Origin: G026625185 sp963727835
Lineage (GTDB): Bacteria > Desulfobacterota > WTBG01 > JAGOGO01
Assembly: GCA_963727835.1 (NCBI GenBank)
Contig: CAVSIB010000004.1
Location: 1 to 14,080 of the forward strand
DNA: 14,080 nucleotides
Reading direction: 5' to 3'
Part shown: positions 1 through 8,767 of the stretch, piece by piece
How the letters are laid out: each line of letters starts with the position of its first letter
Numbering within the stretch: the stretch's first letter is position 1
Made by a program: the position numbers and the translations under genes
The notes under the pieces: model-generated
What the model was told of the DNA's origin: nothing
Seen by the model: the letters and a program-made list of their open reading frames with translations, nothing else
The model's database searches: none

Positions 1-15
1 ACTCCTTTCCATGTG

Positions 16-63
16 CTATATAGTTACTACGTTTAGGGGAGGATCTTCCACAACCACGCGCAT
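16..63 (-). other. possible start of a third gene downstream of rdhB
   Basis: A perfect Shine-Dalgarno sequence (AAGGAGG on the minus strand, 65-71) lies just before a reading frame opening with ATG at 63 or, better spaced, GTG at 57. The frame stops after about 15 codons at 16-18. Given how often frames break in this window, this may be the 5' end of a real gene that continues off the left edge after an indel. No family can be recognised from so few residues. Confidence 0.2.
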
Positions 64-143
64 ACCTCCTTATCATAATTTCATTGTCAAATAACCTCAT
101 AAGCATAATCGACGCACCAAAAGGGTTTAGATGCAACCCTGAG

Positions 144-449
144 TTAATGGGACATTACCGCCCTTATGCCCGCTTCTTCGACACGTTTTCCTAGGGAAAG
201 CAAAGCCACGTGAGGCCGATCAGGAGCAAAGCGGGCAACCCAAACACCAGGAGCCCCATGTTAGCTGCACGCTATTTTCCTTCCACCCTGCTACTGCCAT
301 ACCACCCAACCGTGAATATCATCAAGAACTGCGGCTATTACTCCGAGAATGTTGCCATACCACGGGCAGTGGTAGTGAACATTAATATAACCGAGAAAAA
401 AAATCGCCAGCCCGCCTAATACCCCCATGAGGGAAAATATAAGATTCAT
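144..449 (-). CDS. rdhB: RdhB, reductive dehalogenase membrane anchor (frameshifted)
   Basis: This is a small hydrophobic protein directly downstream of rdhA (58 bp gap), of the expected RdhB length (about 100 residues). RdhB anchors the Tat-exported reductive dehalogenase to the outer face of the cytoplasmic membrane. The start ATG at 449 is supported by a GGAGAA Shine-Dalgarno with 7-base spacing. The first frame gives a transmembrane segment beginning MNLIFSLMGVLGGLAIFFLG and runs to a stop after DDIHGWVVWQ. The signal then continues in other frames: an amphipathic stretch ending QLTWGS, a second helix resembling LLVFGLPALLLIGLTWLCF, and a charged tail GKRVEEAGIRAVMSH. At least two or three indels are needed to join them. 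The assignment rests on position, size and hydrophobicity, because RdhB sequences are poorly conserved. Confidence 0.7.
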
Positions 450-507
450 AGCATTGTTCTCCGTTTTAAATGAAACATTTTCCTGTTTTTACATTTTTGA
501 GAAACAG

Positions 508-1999
508 TTAGACAGTCTCCCAGTAATCTTCGATAAATTTCAGATTCCGCGCCGTTCCATAATATGCTCCGTAGCCAAAAGCACCATCAAGGACTTTCGC
601 AAGGTTTCTGGTTAAAGGGAAATGGGTGCCAATTTTGGCAACCCGGTGGTGCCAGAGGTCACGTTTGTTATAGGGACATACGGTGATACAATGCCCACAA
701 TCACTCCCCATCACACCCCACCAAGAAACACACTGATCTGCTTTGAGATACCACTTTTTTATGCCCGGATTACGAACGCACGAATCCACCGTGAAACTTG
801 GTTCATCGTCAAACGAAATCGCTTGAGAAGGACATGCATCCGCGCATTTTTTGCAAGACATGCAAAATTCCTTCACGCCAAAGGTCACCGGCTTATCCGG
901 GACCAACTCCAGTTCCGTGAACACCTTTGCAAGTCGTATTCGAGGACCATACAAGGGGTTTATGATTGGGCCCATCCGGCTTCCTTCTCCTAATCCGGCC
1001 TGAATCGCAAGCGGAATACTGCTTGCGGTATCATTGCCGCAGGGGATCGCGTCATATCCCAATTTCGAATAAATTCCGCCACCGAGTGGCTGGTCACCGC
1101 CATCCGGGAATAACAGGTACCCGCCGCAGCGTCCCCGATTGCCGATGGTGTGGTCTGATAAGCCGCGTAATCCATCTCAAATCCGAAAACGATCACGCTC
1201 TTGGGCTCAAAGGGAAAGGTATTCTCCTCATGGGTTCCATCATAAAGATTGAAGCGCTTTTCCCAGACCCACCGTTGATCATAGGGGGCTATCCCCACCA
1301 CGTCCGCGCCAAGAAAAAGAGAGGTTTTCTTTACCACCGCGGTGGCTTCCCGTGTTCTTCTAAAGTATACCTTATGGGCCACTTCGGACGCTTCCAGGTA
1401 AGCAGCCCGTCACGGATCTCACCATCAACAAAGTGCTTGAAATGTCCAGACACTCCCCCTTCGCTCAAGCGCGCACCAAAATGATCAGACGCCCACCCGG
1501 CGTTTTCGAACGCATAATCAGCTGAACCACCCCTTGCCGCCTTTTCTCTGGATGGCCTGAGCGAGCTTTTCATTGTCCCAGAAAACCTTGGCCATCGGCG
1601 GGGGAAATGGTATCGAGTGGCTCGCCAAGTTTTGAAGAAACCCTTCAAAAGGCTTATTGGCCTTCTTTGCCGCGCAAAATATGTCTGCCACCCCGTCGGC
1701 CTTGGCAACATACATACCGAAACTTTGCCGAATCCTCGTCTTTCTTCGAAGTTGGCGTCTTTCGGGTCGTTGGCTCGTGGGCTAAACGGGTTCACATTAC
1801 TAAAAAGTAAGTTCACTTGGTCAAACCGCCGGTAATCTGCACGGATTTCATAAATCTGGTCGATATGTTCGTGTTCTTTTAAAAATCCGAATTTTGCCGC
1901 TTTTACGGATTTTCCTTTTACCGATCCCATTGCCAAATTTGTGGTTGCGGCCATAGCGGAGGCCGCAAGGTTATTTTTTATGAAAGATCGTCGGCTCAT
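508..1999 (-). CDS. rdhA: Tat-exported reductive dehalogenase catalytic subunit (frameshifted)
   Basis: This is the terminal enzyme of organohalide respiration: a corrinoid and iron-sulfur protein that replaces a halogen with hydrogen outside the cytoplasmic membrane. The N-terminus has a twin-arginine signal (MSRRSFIKNN, then a hydrophobic Ala-rich stretch). The middle shows the family region LGADVVGIAPYDQRWVWEKR. The C-terminal third, one clean frame at 508-1062, carries two [4Fe-4S] motifs: CMSCKKCADACP (about 829-868) and a second with CGHCITVCPYNK (about 671-706). The span of about 497 codons matches full-length RdhA. ATG at 1999 is preferred over 2005 because the AAAGG Shine-Dalgarno then has 7-base spacing. 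The frame shifts near 1700, 1530, 1380 and 1060, yet family-like sequence resumes each time. It sits between a TetR regulator and rdhB on the same strand. The family is certain; the substrate cannot be told. Confidence 0.93.
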
Positions 2000-2138
2000 T
2001 CTCATTCCTTTCTGCGCAATTATGCTAAAAATGACTACTTTTGGGTTTAGGCTCATGGTTAGTCCCTGACTCCGCTTTTATCGAGTTTGAGGTCCCAGCC
2101 CTTATCTTTATCCGATGCTGGTTACGCTATCCGACCTG

Positions 2139-2738
2139 CTATTGCCTCGTTGGGATGCCGAGCAAGGTCCGAAGAGAATCCAAACAATTCTTTAAGTCCC
2201 TTTCATCCTTGCTCACCCGGCTCATCATAATCCCTCCTTCAATAGTACCGACGATAGTCTTAGCTAACACAGAAGGGGGGGTGCTGGTTTTGAGCGCACC
2301 GCTTGAGTGCGCTTCCATCAGCAGCTCGGCGGTTACAGTGGTCCACCGCTGAAAAACGCGCTTAACAATGCGTGAAAAACGCTCATTATGGTCGCTCATC
2401 TCCAAAGCAATGTTTCCGACGATGCATCCTCCCACAAACCCGACACTGCGGTGTTTTTCAAGAATAGCATCAAAAAAATTTGATAGTTTTTCCAGCGGAT
2501 CCTTCCCTCGAAGGTTTTCGGCCATAAAGACAAAGAATTCCTCTTCCACTTCTTTCAGTATCGAAAGCGCCAAATCCTCTTTGCTGGGAAAATGAAAGTA
2601 TAGGTTTCCCTTCTTTACCCCGGTTGCTTCGATAACATCATTGATCGTGGTATTACGAAATCCCTGTCGGTTTATGAGCGTTCGAGCGGCTTCAATCACG
2701 CGCGCCCGGGTAGCCTCGCCCTGTGCTTTGGTAGCCAT
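2139..2738 (-). CDS. TetR/AcrR-family transcriptional regulator
   Basis: This intact 199-residue protein is one of the few unbroken genes here. Residues 10-56 form the TetR N-terminal DNA-binding domain, with the helix-turn-helix at about 30-49 (TTINDVIEATGVKKGNLYFH) followed by the typical FPSKEDL. The rest is an all-helical ligand-binding and dimerisation domain of normal length, whose ligand cannot be predicted. The ATG at 2738 has a strong AGGAGG Shine-Dalgarno at 2743-2748. It lies 139 bp upstream of rdhA on the same strand, so it probably controls itself and the rdhAB genes, perhaps in response to a halogenated compound. That role is inferred from position. TetR control is less familiar for rdh operons than CRP/FNR-type, MarR-type or two-component control. 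Confidence 0.93.
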   Translation of the reverse strand: MATKAQGEATRARVIEAARTLINRQGFRNTTINDVIEATGVKKGNLYFHFPSKEDLALSILKEVEEEFFVFMAENLRGKDPLEKLSNFFDAILEKHRSVGFVGGCIVGNIALEMSDHNERFSRIVKRVFQRWTTVTAELLMEAHSSGALKTSTPPSVLAKTIVGTIEGGIMMSRVSKDERDLKNCLDSLRTLLGIPTRQ

Positions 2739-2750
2739 GACTGCCTCCTT

Positions 2751-2796
2751 TGTACCATATAGTCAGTACATTATGACAACTTTTTTTCTCTGTCAA
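2751..2796 (-). promoter_or_regulatory. promoter and candidate TetR operator upstream of the regulator gene
   Basis: Read on the minus strand, a consensus -35 TTGACA (2791-2796) is followed after exactly 17 bases by a -10-like TAATGT (2768-2773). Immediately downstream, overlapping the -10 end and the expected transcription start, is an imperfect inverted repeat with arms TGTAC/GTACA and a TA centre (2751-2770). A repeat in this place is typical of TetR autoregulation. The promoter is well supported. The operator assignment is inference. Confidence 0.6.
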
Positions 2797-2869
2797 GTTA
2801 TTTTTTCAACCCATGGGGAATGTACGGATAAATTCCGATACGGTTAGCTAAAGGGGAGCGTAAAGAAGC

Positions 2870-3221
2870 ACAAAGGTCTGACCATCCTGCCTTCATACGT
2901 GTCGCTCAGCCGTTGCGGGATAAATGATGGAGATCATGAATTAAAAAGCAGAAGCGGTGATAAACTGAACAATTTATGGCATGTTGGCTGATGCGTTTGA
3001 ATGGTAAGCTCTGTCTGCTCTGGTGCATCGCATCGTGCCCATTTAATTTCGATACTATTGGTTCTTGGCTCATTTTTTCACTATCTCAATCAGCAATTCC
3101 CTAGCTTTAGTGACAAATCCTTTTATGCTTTTGACAATCATTTCTTCTGCCAGCGCAGCATATTCGATAAGCTCACACTTTAAATAAGAATTTTTCTCTC
3201 TTTTTTACCTATTTTCTGCAT
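2870..3221 (-). pseudogene. PhoU-like remnant, degraded and truncated
   Basis: PhoU proteins are helical regulators of phosphate uptake. An ATG at 3221, with AAGGA 7-8 bases upstream, opens a frame that breaks almost at once. A neighbouring frame (about 3070-3190) reads ELIEYAALAEEMIVKSIKGF, then a charged helix ending LLIEIVKK and a stop. One base over, EPRTNSIEI follows, then QPTCHKL and a stretch resembling NHDL. The order (EYA, MI.KS.KG, EPR.N.IEI, QP....L, N.DL) matches the first half of PhoU. The second half is absent: the trace fades before the TetR promoter, although a full gene would need about 660 bp. This was recognised from motif order only. No other gene is seen in 2870-3400, which is otherwise AT-rich spacer. 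Confidence 0.42.
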
Positions 3222-3440
3222 AATAATATCCTTCTAACGAAACCGCACAAAAGCTGGAGTGACAATAATATTCAACAAAATAGTTGGCCCCTTATACATC
3301 CCGACTAATTTTCCCCTTATCCTTTTTCATTCTGCTCTGCTCCGATCAAAATTAACTAAGATTTAACATGTTCTTTATTTTTAATTTACAAAAAGAAACT
3401 ATCTTTTTCTTAAAACTTAGAGAAAAAGAGAGGAAACGCT

Positions 3441-4595
3441 TTGAAAAAACTATTAAGGATTGCGGTCGTTACGGAAACCTACCCTCCGGAAATCAATGGA
3501 GTGGCCAAAACCATTGGGAAAATGGTCCAGAACCTCCGAAGCCGGGGACATTTCCTTCAGGTCTTCCGGCCCAAGCAACAAGTTCACAATTGTCACGAAA
3601 CTCAGATTAACGGGGAGGACGTTACTCTACCAGGATTAAAGATACCCTTTTACCGGGATTTAAACATTGGTTTACCATCAACCGGGCTTTTGTTGAGATC
3701 CTGGAAAAGCAACCCGCCCGATCTGGTGCATGTCGTAACCGAAGGGCCGCTCGGCTGGTCAGCCGTTCGGGTAGCGGGAAAACTGGGTTTGCCAGTTATC
3801 AGCGATTATCACACCAACTTCCATGCCTATTCCCGCTATTACCGCTTAGGCATCTTCCAAAACCTGGTGAAAAAATATCTTCGCTATCTTCACAACCGGA
3901 CTGATTACACCTTGGTACCAACCCGGGAATTACAACAGAGCTTAACCGAACAAGGCTACCAGAACATGGGAGGTCGTCGGCCGGGGCATAGATACCAGCC
4001 TTTTTTCTTTCCGTAAACGGGACAACCTTTTGCGTAAAGCCTGGGGTTTAACTGAAAACGATACCGCCGTCCTTTATGTTGGACGCTTGCCCCGGAAAAA
4101 AATGTTCAGCTTGTCCTTAATGCTTTTCAACGCATGAGCTTATCAAAGACCCGGCTCTGCGTCTCATACTGGTAGGTGATGGCCCTTCGAGGAAAAATCT
4201 GGAACATAAATATCCCCAAGTAATTTTTACCGGTATGCAAAGAGGCGAAGCGTTAGCACGGCACTATGCCTCGGGTGACATTTTCCTTTTTCCCAGCATC
4301 ACCGAAACTTTTGGGAATGTAATTCTGGAAGCCATGGCCAGTGGTTTAGCGATTGTGGCCTTTGATTACGCCGCCGCTCGGAAATATTTGCAAAAGGTGA
4401 TTCCGCCCTGTTGGCTTCCTTCAATAACGATCAGGATTTTATAAAGAATGCTTGTTCTATAGCAGGGAGCAGCGACACCATTAGAAGACTCGGGGTCAGG
4501 CCCAGGCAAGTGTAAAAACCTGCACCTGGGAAAATGTTACTTCCCAATTGGAAAACCGGTATTTTTCTCTGGTCAATTCAGAAGGAAATCGACCA
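3441..4595 (+). CDS. GT4-family glycosyltransferase (frameshifted)
   Basis: This is a retaining, GT-B fold, nucleotide-sugar-dependent glycosyltransferase resembling the mannosyltransferases that build glycolipids or cell-surface glycans. The N-terminal half (3441 to about 3970, one frame) starts with IAVVTETYPPEINGVAKTIG and contains DLVHVVTEGPLGWSAV and SDYHTNFHAY. The C-terminal half is spread over several frames: VVGRGIDTSLFSFRKRDNL, AVLYVGRL, LRLILVGDGPSRKNLE, then DIFLFPSITETFGNVILEAM with the E-x7-E nucleotide-sugar motif (ETFGNVILE). Joined, the protein is complete, about 380 residues. Shifts lie near 3970, 4103, 4140, 4395 and 4490. The start is TTG at 3441, with AGAGGAAA upstream. 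The C-terminal frame runs into the next gene with no stop, so the two may be coupled or fused. The sugar and acceptor are unknown. Confidence 0.85.
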
Positions 4596-5147
4596 ATGTT
4601 CCACTACGCATTAAGAGCAACCATCGGCAAAATGGATCAGATTGAGTTCCCTCTTATGTGTCCTTTTCAACCGTTTTTGTCAGAGGGAAATTGCTCTGTC
4701 CGCTGTTTGTTTGGGTTAGCAGACTGGGCAATGGTGCTTTCTGGTCTTTCTTTATGGTTTTTCTTCCCGTTTGTTATGGAAGAGGCTCCTTAAACGTGGA
4801 ATCACAAATGTTCTTCGCCGGCCTCATTAATATTGTTTTTTATAGGCTTATTAAACCTTCAAACCTTCTAACTTCAGCCTTACCGGGCCAATAAGGGCCT
4901 TAGGTGGCCGGTTCCACCCCTTGATAAATATAGTTTTCCCTCGGGGCATACTTTACACGCAGTTGCCTTTACGGTCATTCTCGTGTCCCATTATCCGGTG
5001 TTAGGGTGGATAACCATTCCCTTTACCATTTTCGTGGCTCTTTCACGGGTGGTACTTGGCCTTCATTATCCATCCGATGTGCTTGCCGGTGTAGTTTCAG
5101 GATATCTTATTTCAGAGCTTACGTTATGGATTTATCAAATTCCATAA
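4596..5147 (+). CDS. PAP2-family lipid phosphatase (frameshifted)
   Basis: This is a membrane phosphatase of the type-2 phosphatidic acid phosphatase family, acting on phosphatidate, phosphatidylglycerol phosphate or polyprenyl diphosphates. The fragments read in order: MDQIEFPL, then FNRFCQREIALSA, then SRLGNGAFWSFFMVFLPV and membrane segments, then the active-site block. That block has the acid-phosphatase motifs RANKGLRW...DKYSFPSGHTLHA (PSGH) and, further on, ALSRVVLGLHYPSDVLAG (SR-x5-H-x3-D). The last 230 bp form one clean frame ending at 5147. Shifts lie near 4650, 4710 and 4880. ATG at 4596 has AGAAGGAAA upstream but is in frame with the end of the glycosyltransferase, so a fused two-domain protein is possible. 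Pairing with the glycosyltransferase suggests glycolipid or undecaprenyl-linked sugar metabolism. Confidence 0.85.
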
Positions 5148-5190
5148 CTCTAACGGTCATTCAGGAGAAATATTGTAACTAAAAATTTAT

Positions 5191-5210
5191 TTAATTTTTT
5201 TTTAAATTAA
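5191..5210. repeat. AT-only hairpin after the PAP2 gene
   Basis: A perfect inverted repeat with arms TTAATTT/AAATTAA and a T6 loop lies 44 bp after the PAP2 stop, inside an AT-rich 130-bp gap. It could weakly terminate transcription or simply reflect AT-rich spacer. There is no GC stem, so the terminator function is doubtful. Confidence 0.25.
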
Positions 5211-5281
5211 AAAAGTCGCTTTATTCTTTAATTGAATATTCTGAACCGTTTTTAAATAAACTCTACCCCTTGGGGAAATTA

Positions 5282-7488
5282 TTGAACAAACAGAAAACTA
5301 TCTCGATGAATCCTTTAAAGTTAATAAACCCAAACAGTGGAATGGGATACCAACCACCACCTCATGAGAATCCGAGCCCTTTTGGGAATAAACGGGAACT
5401 CACCGGATAACTTTGCCGCGTCCATTCCTTTCTCTCTCAACGATGCGAGTGGGGGAGCGGAAAATGAATTACAGACCGTAGTCATGGGGCAAAAAGATGA
5501 TGTTGATCTTCCCATCACCATAGAAAAATCGAACTACTTCAAAAACATAATCAAAAGAATTCGGAGTGGTGAAACCCCCCAAAAAGTAATCACTGAGCTG
5601 GAAAACTATTTGAACAGCAATAAGGAAAACGTCCGGGAGAACAGCTGGGTTAGGTTTCCCAGCATAGTTTTAAGCCCTTACGCAATGCATGTATTCAACC
5701 ATGATTCTTTGGCGGATAAAAATAATCCTCCCGGCCCACAGCGGGGGGATATAAACAAGTTTATTTTTTATGAAAAAGGAGAGAAGTTTTTAAGGGTCCC
5801 AGCAAGTTATCTTTTAAAATTATACCTTGCTTACGCTATAACAAAAGCCCCACCTACTCATCCATTGGTAAGGGCAACCGGTGAGCAGCTCCTAAACCAC
5901 TTTTTAAACGACAACACCTCCCCGGAAACGTTCTCTTTTCATCCGGTTCCCTTAAACTCGGCTTTTGAAATGGGTAAGGGATTGGCGCGAGAGACTTCGA
6001 AGCGTTTCCTGTTAACCCAGCTTCTCACCATGTATGCCAACCAGAGCTTTCAGCTTTTATCAACCGGACAACGCGCTCTGATCTATTTTGCCCCTCATCC
6101 CCCCTGCGCCAGAAGTTATTAAACGAACATATCTCAGACTCTTTTTATAGAGAACTTTTTATGAGCCCTTGCCTTTCCGGATGGGACAGGGGGGAAGAGA
6201 AATACCAGTATATGGTTCTCTGCCATCAGGTTTTATCACGCAGCCAGATAAACGCAATTGGGAAGTTAAAAGAAGCAGGGATTATCCTTTCAAACTTGGT
6301 AGTGCTTCCCAACATTTCCAGTACTAGTCTTGCCAATAATGGGACTCACATCAGCCTGGGCAGCCGTAAACTTACCACCCTTTTAAGCAATGCATCTTCC
6401 GGATTTAAAGCGGAAGATGAAAAATATATTGGCGACCTGGCAATAAAGATTGTCGAGCACTTTTTGCCCCTCTTTGTTGGAACCTACAGTGCTGCACCCT
6501 ACCAGTTCAACTTCTGGGATTTCCATCCGGAAAGGGTCCTTGGTTTTTTACCTCACGAACTTGATTATACCCATCTTCGAATGATCTGGCGAAGGTGGAA
6601 GAAAAAATCAAAGTTCAAAATTTTGGGACAGCCCATCACCCCTTTTGGCCCGGTGTGGTTTGATAAATTAATAAGCAAGCTCTTTTTGTTGAAAGGCGAT
6701 CTTATTCCTGATGTTAGGTTGATAGATTATCTCGTAGCACTCCTGAGCACTGACCAAAGCCCGGCGTTTGATGGCAGCCCTGGAAATACCACGAGACTCA
6801 ATAAGGACCTTACTGACTTGGGAGTATTTGATACCAAAATGTCACCTTACCTTCTTTACCGGCTCCGTGAGTTTTCGACAATAGGGTTTTCAGGATTTGA
6901 AGGGCGACATTACAGCATCTTCGAAAGCATAGTAAACGACATGAGTGAAGCTGCCAACATCCAAACGCTCATTACTGCTTTGGCTTATAAATATATATTG
7001 CAAGGTGAGGTCACCCATCTCCACATACCCATGACCCTTGCCTGGAAAGCGAGCGCCGGCAGATATTTTTTGGAGCAGCGATTGGAATTACGACTTTTTA
7101 TGTTCGCCGGGATACCAAAAACCAGTTCATGAAAAAAATTCTTCAAAAAGTAAACAAAACCAGGATAAGTCACCGTTATCCAGGTTATATCAGGGTCTAC
7201 AACGTGGAATACTGCAAGGCACTCATCGCCCTTCTTAAAGAAGATGCTGCAGATCTTATCGAACTTCTGAACTTAAAAGAGACCATACATGAACTGCAAC
7301 AGAGAATCGAAAGCTTTCAAACTTTCTCTGTTGCCGGCAAACTGACCCGTGGGATATTAAATACGGCAAATGTTTCAACGCCGATAAAACTTTCAGGCGA
7401 AGAGTTCAACCAGGCTGCTGAAAACTATTACCGCGATGTCCTCAGAAAATACCATTTGGAAGAAGCATTGAATGTCCTCGAGAGATGA
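5282..7488 (+). CDS. large conserved-looking protein of unknown function (frameshifted)
   Basis: This soluble protein of about 720-735 residues has no family I recognise, no signal peptide and no clear membrane segment. Three frames join into one product: about 5330-6100 (including SIPFSLNDASGGAENELQTV and WVRFPSIVLSPYAMHVFNHD), about 6100-7030 (YQFNFWDFHPERVLGFLPHE, PFGPVWFDKLISKLFLLKGD, FSGFEGRHYSIFESIVNDM), and from about 7030 (HDPCLESERRQIFFGAAIG, FYVRRDTKNQFMKKIL, HRYPGYIRVYN) to the stop at 7488. The C-terminus is strongly helical and charged. The N-terminus is uncertain: candidates are TTG 5282 (after GGGGA), ATG 5306 and GTG 5337, and a further shift is needed near 5390 if either of the first two is used. 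It heads a same-strand cluster with psd and an Lgt-like gene, so a role in phospholipid or membrane biogenesis is inferred only from neighbours. Confidence 0.72.
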
Positions 7489-7748
7489 TATTAAAAGAAT
7501 CGAATCGGGCGCGGTAAACAAGGAAAGTTTTTATAAGGATATGATTGGAAATCTGTCGGAAGGCAAAAGTGCGACGCATTTTCTCGCCTCTACCAGAAAA
7601 AAAAGTCCTTGAGGAAAAAGCCCCCGCAGACATTCTAAGAAAACTCATCCATCTCACCCTTGTATCCATACGTGAAGATAGGCAAAGAACTGAATCACTA
7701 ACTGAAAAAACCGGTTATCATGAAAAATCAGCAACATCAGTATATTGA
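7472..7748 (+). CDS. small helical protein of unknown function, overlapping both neighbours (frameshifted)
   Basis: This frame opens at ATG 7472, inside the last codons of the previous gene, with GGAAGAAG 6-7 bases upstream. It reads MSSRDDIKRIESGAVNKESF, then YKDMIGNLSEGK, and after a shift near 7570 continues as KKVLEEKAPADILRKLIHLT and LVSIREDRQRTESL to a stop at 7748. It overlaps the psd start by 29 bases. The product of about 92 residues is charged and helical. Because the upstream gene ends ...EEALNVLER and this one begins by reading the same bases, it could instead be the C-terminus of that large protein, split by one indel. I cannot choose between the two. Confidence 0.5.
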
Positions 7749-8728
7749 GCGAGACACCTTCCGTATCAAGACGGAAAAAGTCTACGGTGACAAAATACTC
7801 AAATTAATTTATTCAAAGACCAGAGAAAATGCACCGGTTCTTTTCAGAGCGTTAATGTCTTCCCGAGTTTCTCGCTTTTTGGGTTTTCTTAATTATCGAC
7901 CTCCCTTTGGGCGCAAATGTTACCGGTATCAAACGTTTTATCAAAATGTTATCTATAAATTTTTCTGAATGCCTTGACAATCCAGAATCATTAAATACTG
8001 CCAGAAAAATATTTGAACGAAAAATCAAATACTGGGAGACACGTCCGATGCCGGAGGATCCTGCGGCAATTTTCTCCCCCGCTGACTCTAAAGCCCTGGT
8101 TGGTTCATTTCGCGAAACTTCCCAGCTTTTCCTGAAAGGGAAATTCTTCGATTTTGATGAGCTGCTAGGGGTTGATAAAAAGAATGGTTGCGGGCTTTCT
8201 ACCAGGGCGATTTTGCGGTTTTCAGATTGACTCCGGACAAATATCATTATAACCACACCCCGGTGGCCGGAAACGTAGTAGACATCTACCAGATTCCCGG
8301 AGGCTACCATTCCTGCAATCCGAGCGCAGTAATCAATATTGTCACTCCTCTTCAAAAAACAAACGGGTGGTAACCGTGATTGATACTGATGTGGATGGTG
8401 GTACAAAAGCTGGTTTGGTTGCCATGATAGAGATCGTTGCTCTTATGATCGGGATATCTCTCAGTGCTATAGCGAGAACAAATACGACTCCCCCCAGGAA
8501 GTTATCCGGGGAATGTTTCTTAAAAAAGGACAACCCAAAAGCCTTTTCCGTCCCGGAAGCTCTACCGATGTGCTTATTTTCCAAAAAGGAAGGGTAAAGT
8601 TTAGTCAAGACCTCGTAACCAACATGTATAATCAGGAAGCTCAAAGCCGTTACTCTCTCGGATTTGGAAAACCGCTGGTTGAAACCGAAGTAAATGTTAG
8701 ATCAAAAATAGCCTTCGCAACCTTTTAA
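7720..8728 (+). CDS. psd: phosphatidylserine decarboxylase (frameshifted)
   Basis: This pyruvoyl enzyme turns phosphatidylserine into phosphatidylethanolamine at the inner membrane. It is made as a proenzyme that cuts itself at a Gly-Ser bond. Visible family blocks, in order, are: FSPADSKALVGSF (the PAD motif), LFLKGKFFDFDELLG, GDFAVFRLTPDKYHYNHTPV (the histidine-rich catalytic block, here Y-H-Y-N-H), GGYHSCNPSAV, VIDTDVDGGTKAGLVAMIEI, and near the C-terminus LFRPGSSTDVLIFQKGRV, where GSST replaces the usual (L/G)GST and the Ser after Gly should become the pyruvoyl group. The joined length is about 335 residues. Shifts lie near 7897, 8185, 8353 and 8455. The start ATG 7720 has no strong Shine-Dalgarno, so translation may be coupled to the overlapping upstream frame. 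Confidence 0.92.
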
Positions 8729-8767
8729 CGATCACCAGTTGCACAAAAAAGAAGGGACCTCCACGAT

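Noticed and set aside
210..993. Plus-strand open frames (210-419, 427-615, 622-993)
   Set aside because: They are antisense to rdhB and rdhA, whose motifs are clear, and they have no domain content or convincing ribosome binding sites.
2041..2595. Plus-strand frames over the regulator region
   Set aside because: Shadows of the intact minus-strand TetR gene.
3001..3183. 60-codon plus-strand frame in the long intergenic region
   Set aside because: Low-complexity Phe/Ser-rich composition, no ribosome binding site, and it lies opposite the PhoU-like signal on the minus strand.
7852..8406. 184-codon minus-strand frame
   Set aside because: Antisense to psd, whose conserved blocks read on the plus strand; no recognisable motif.
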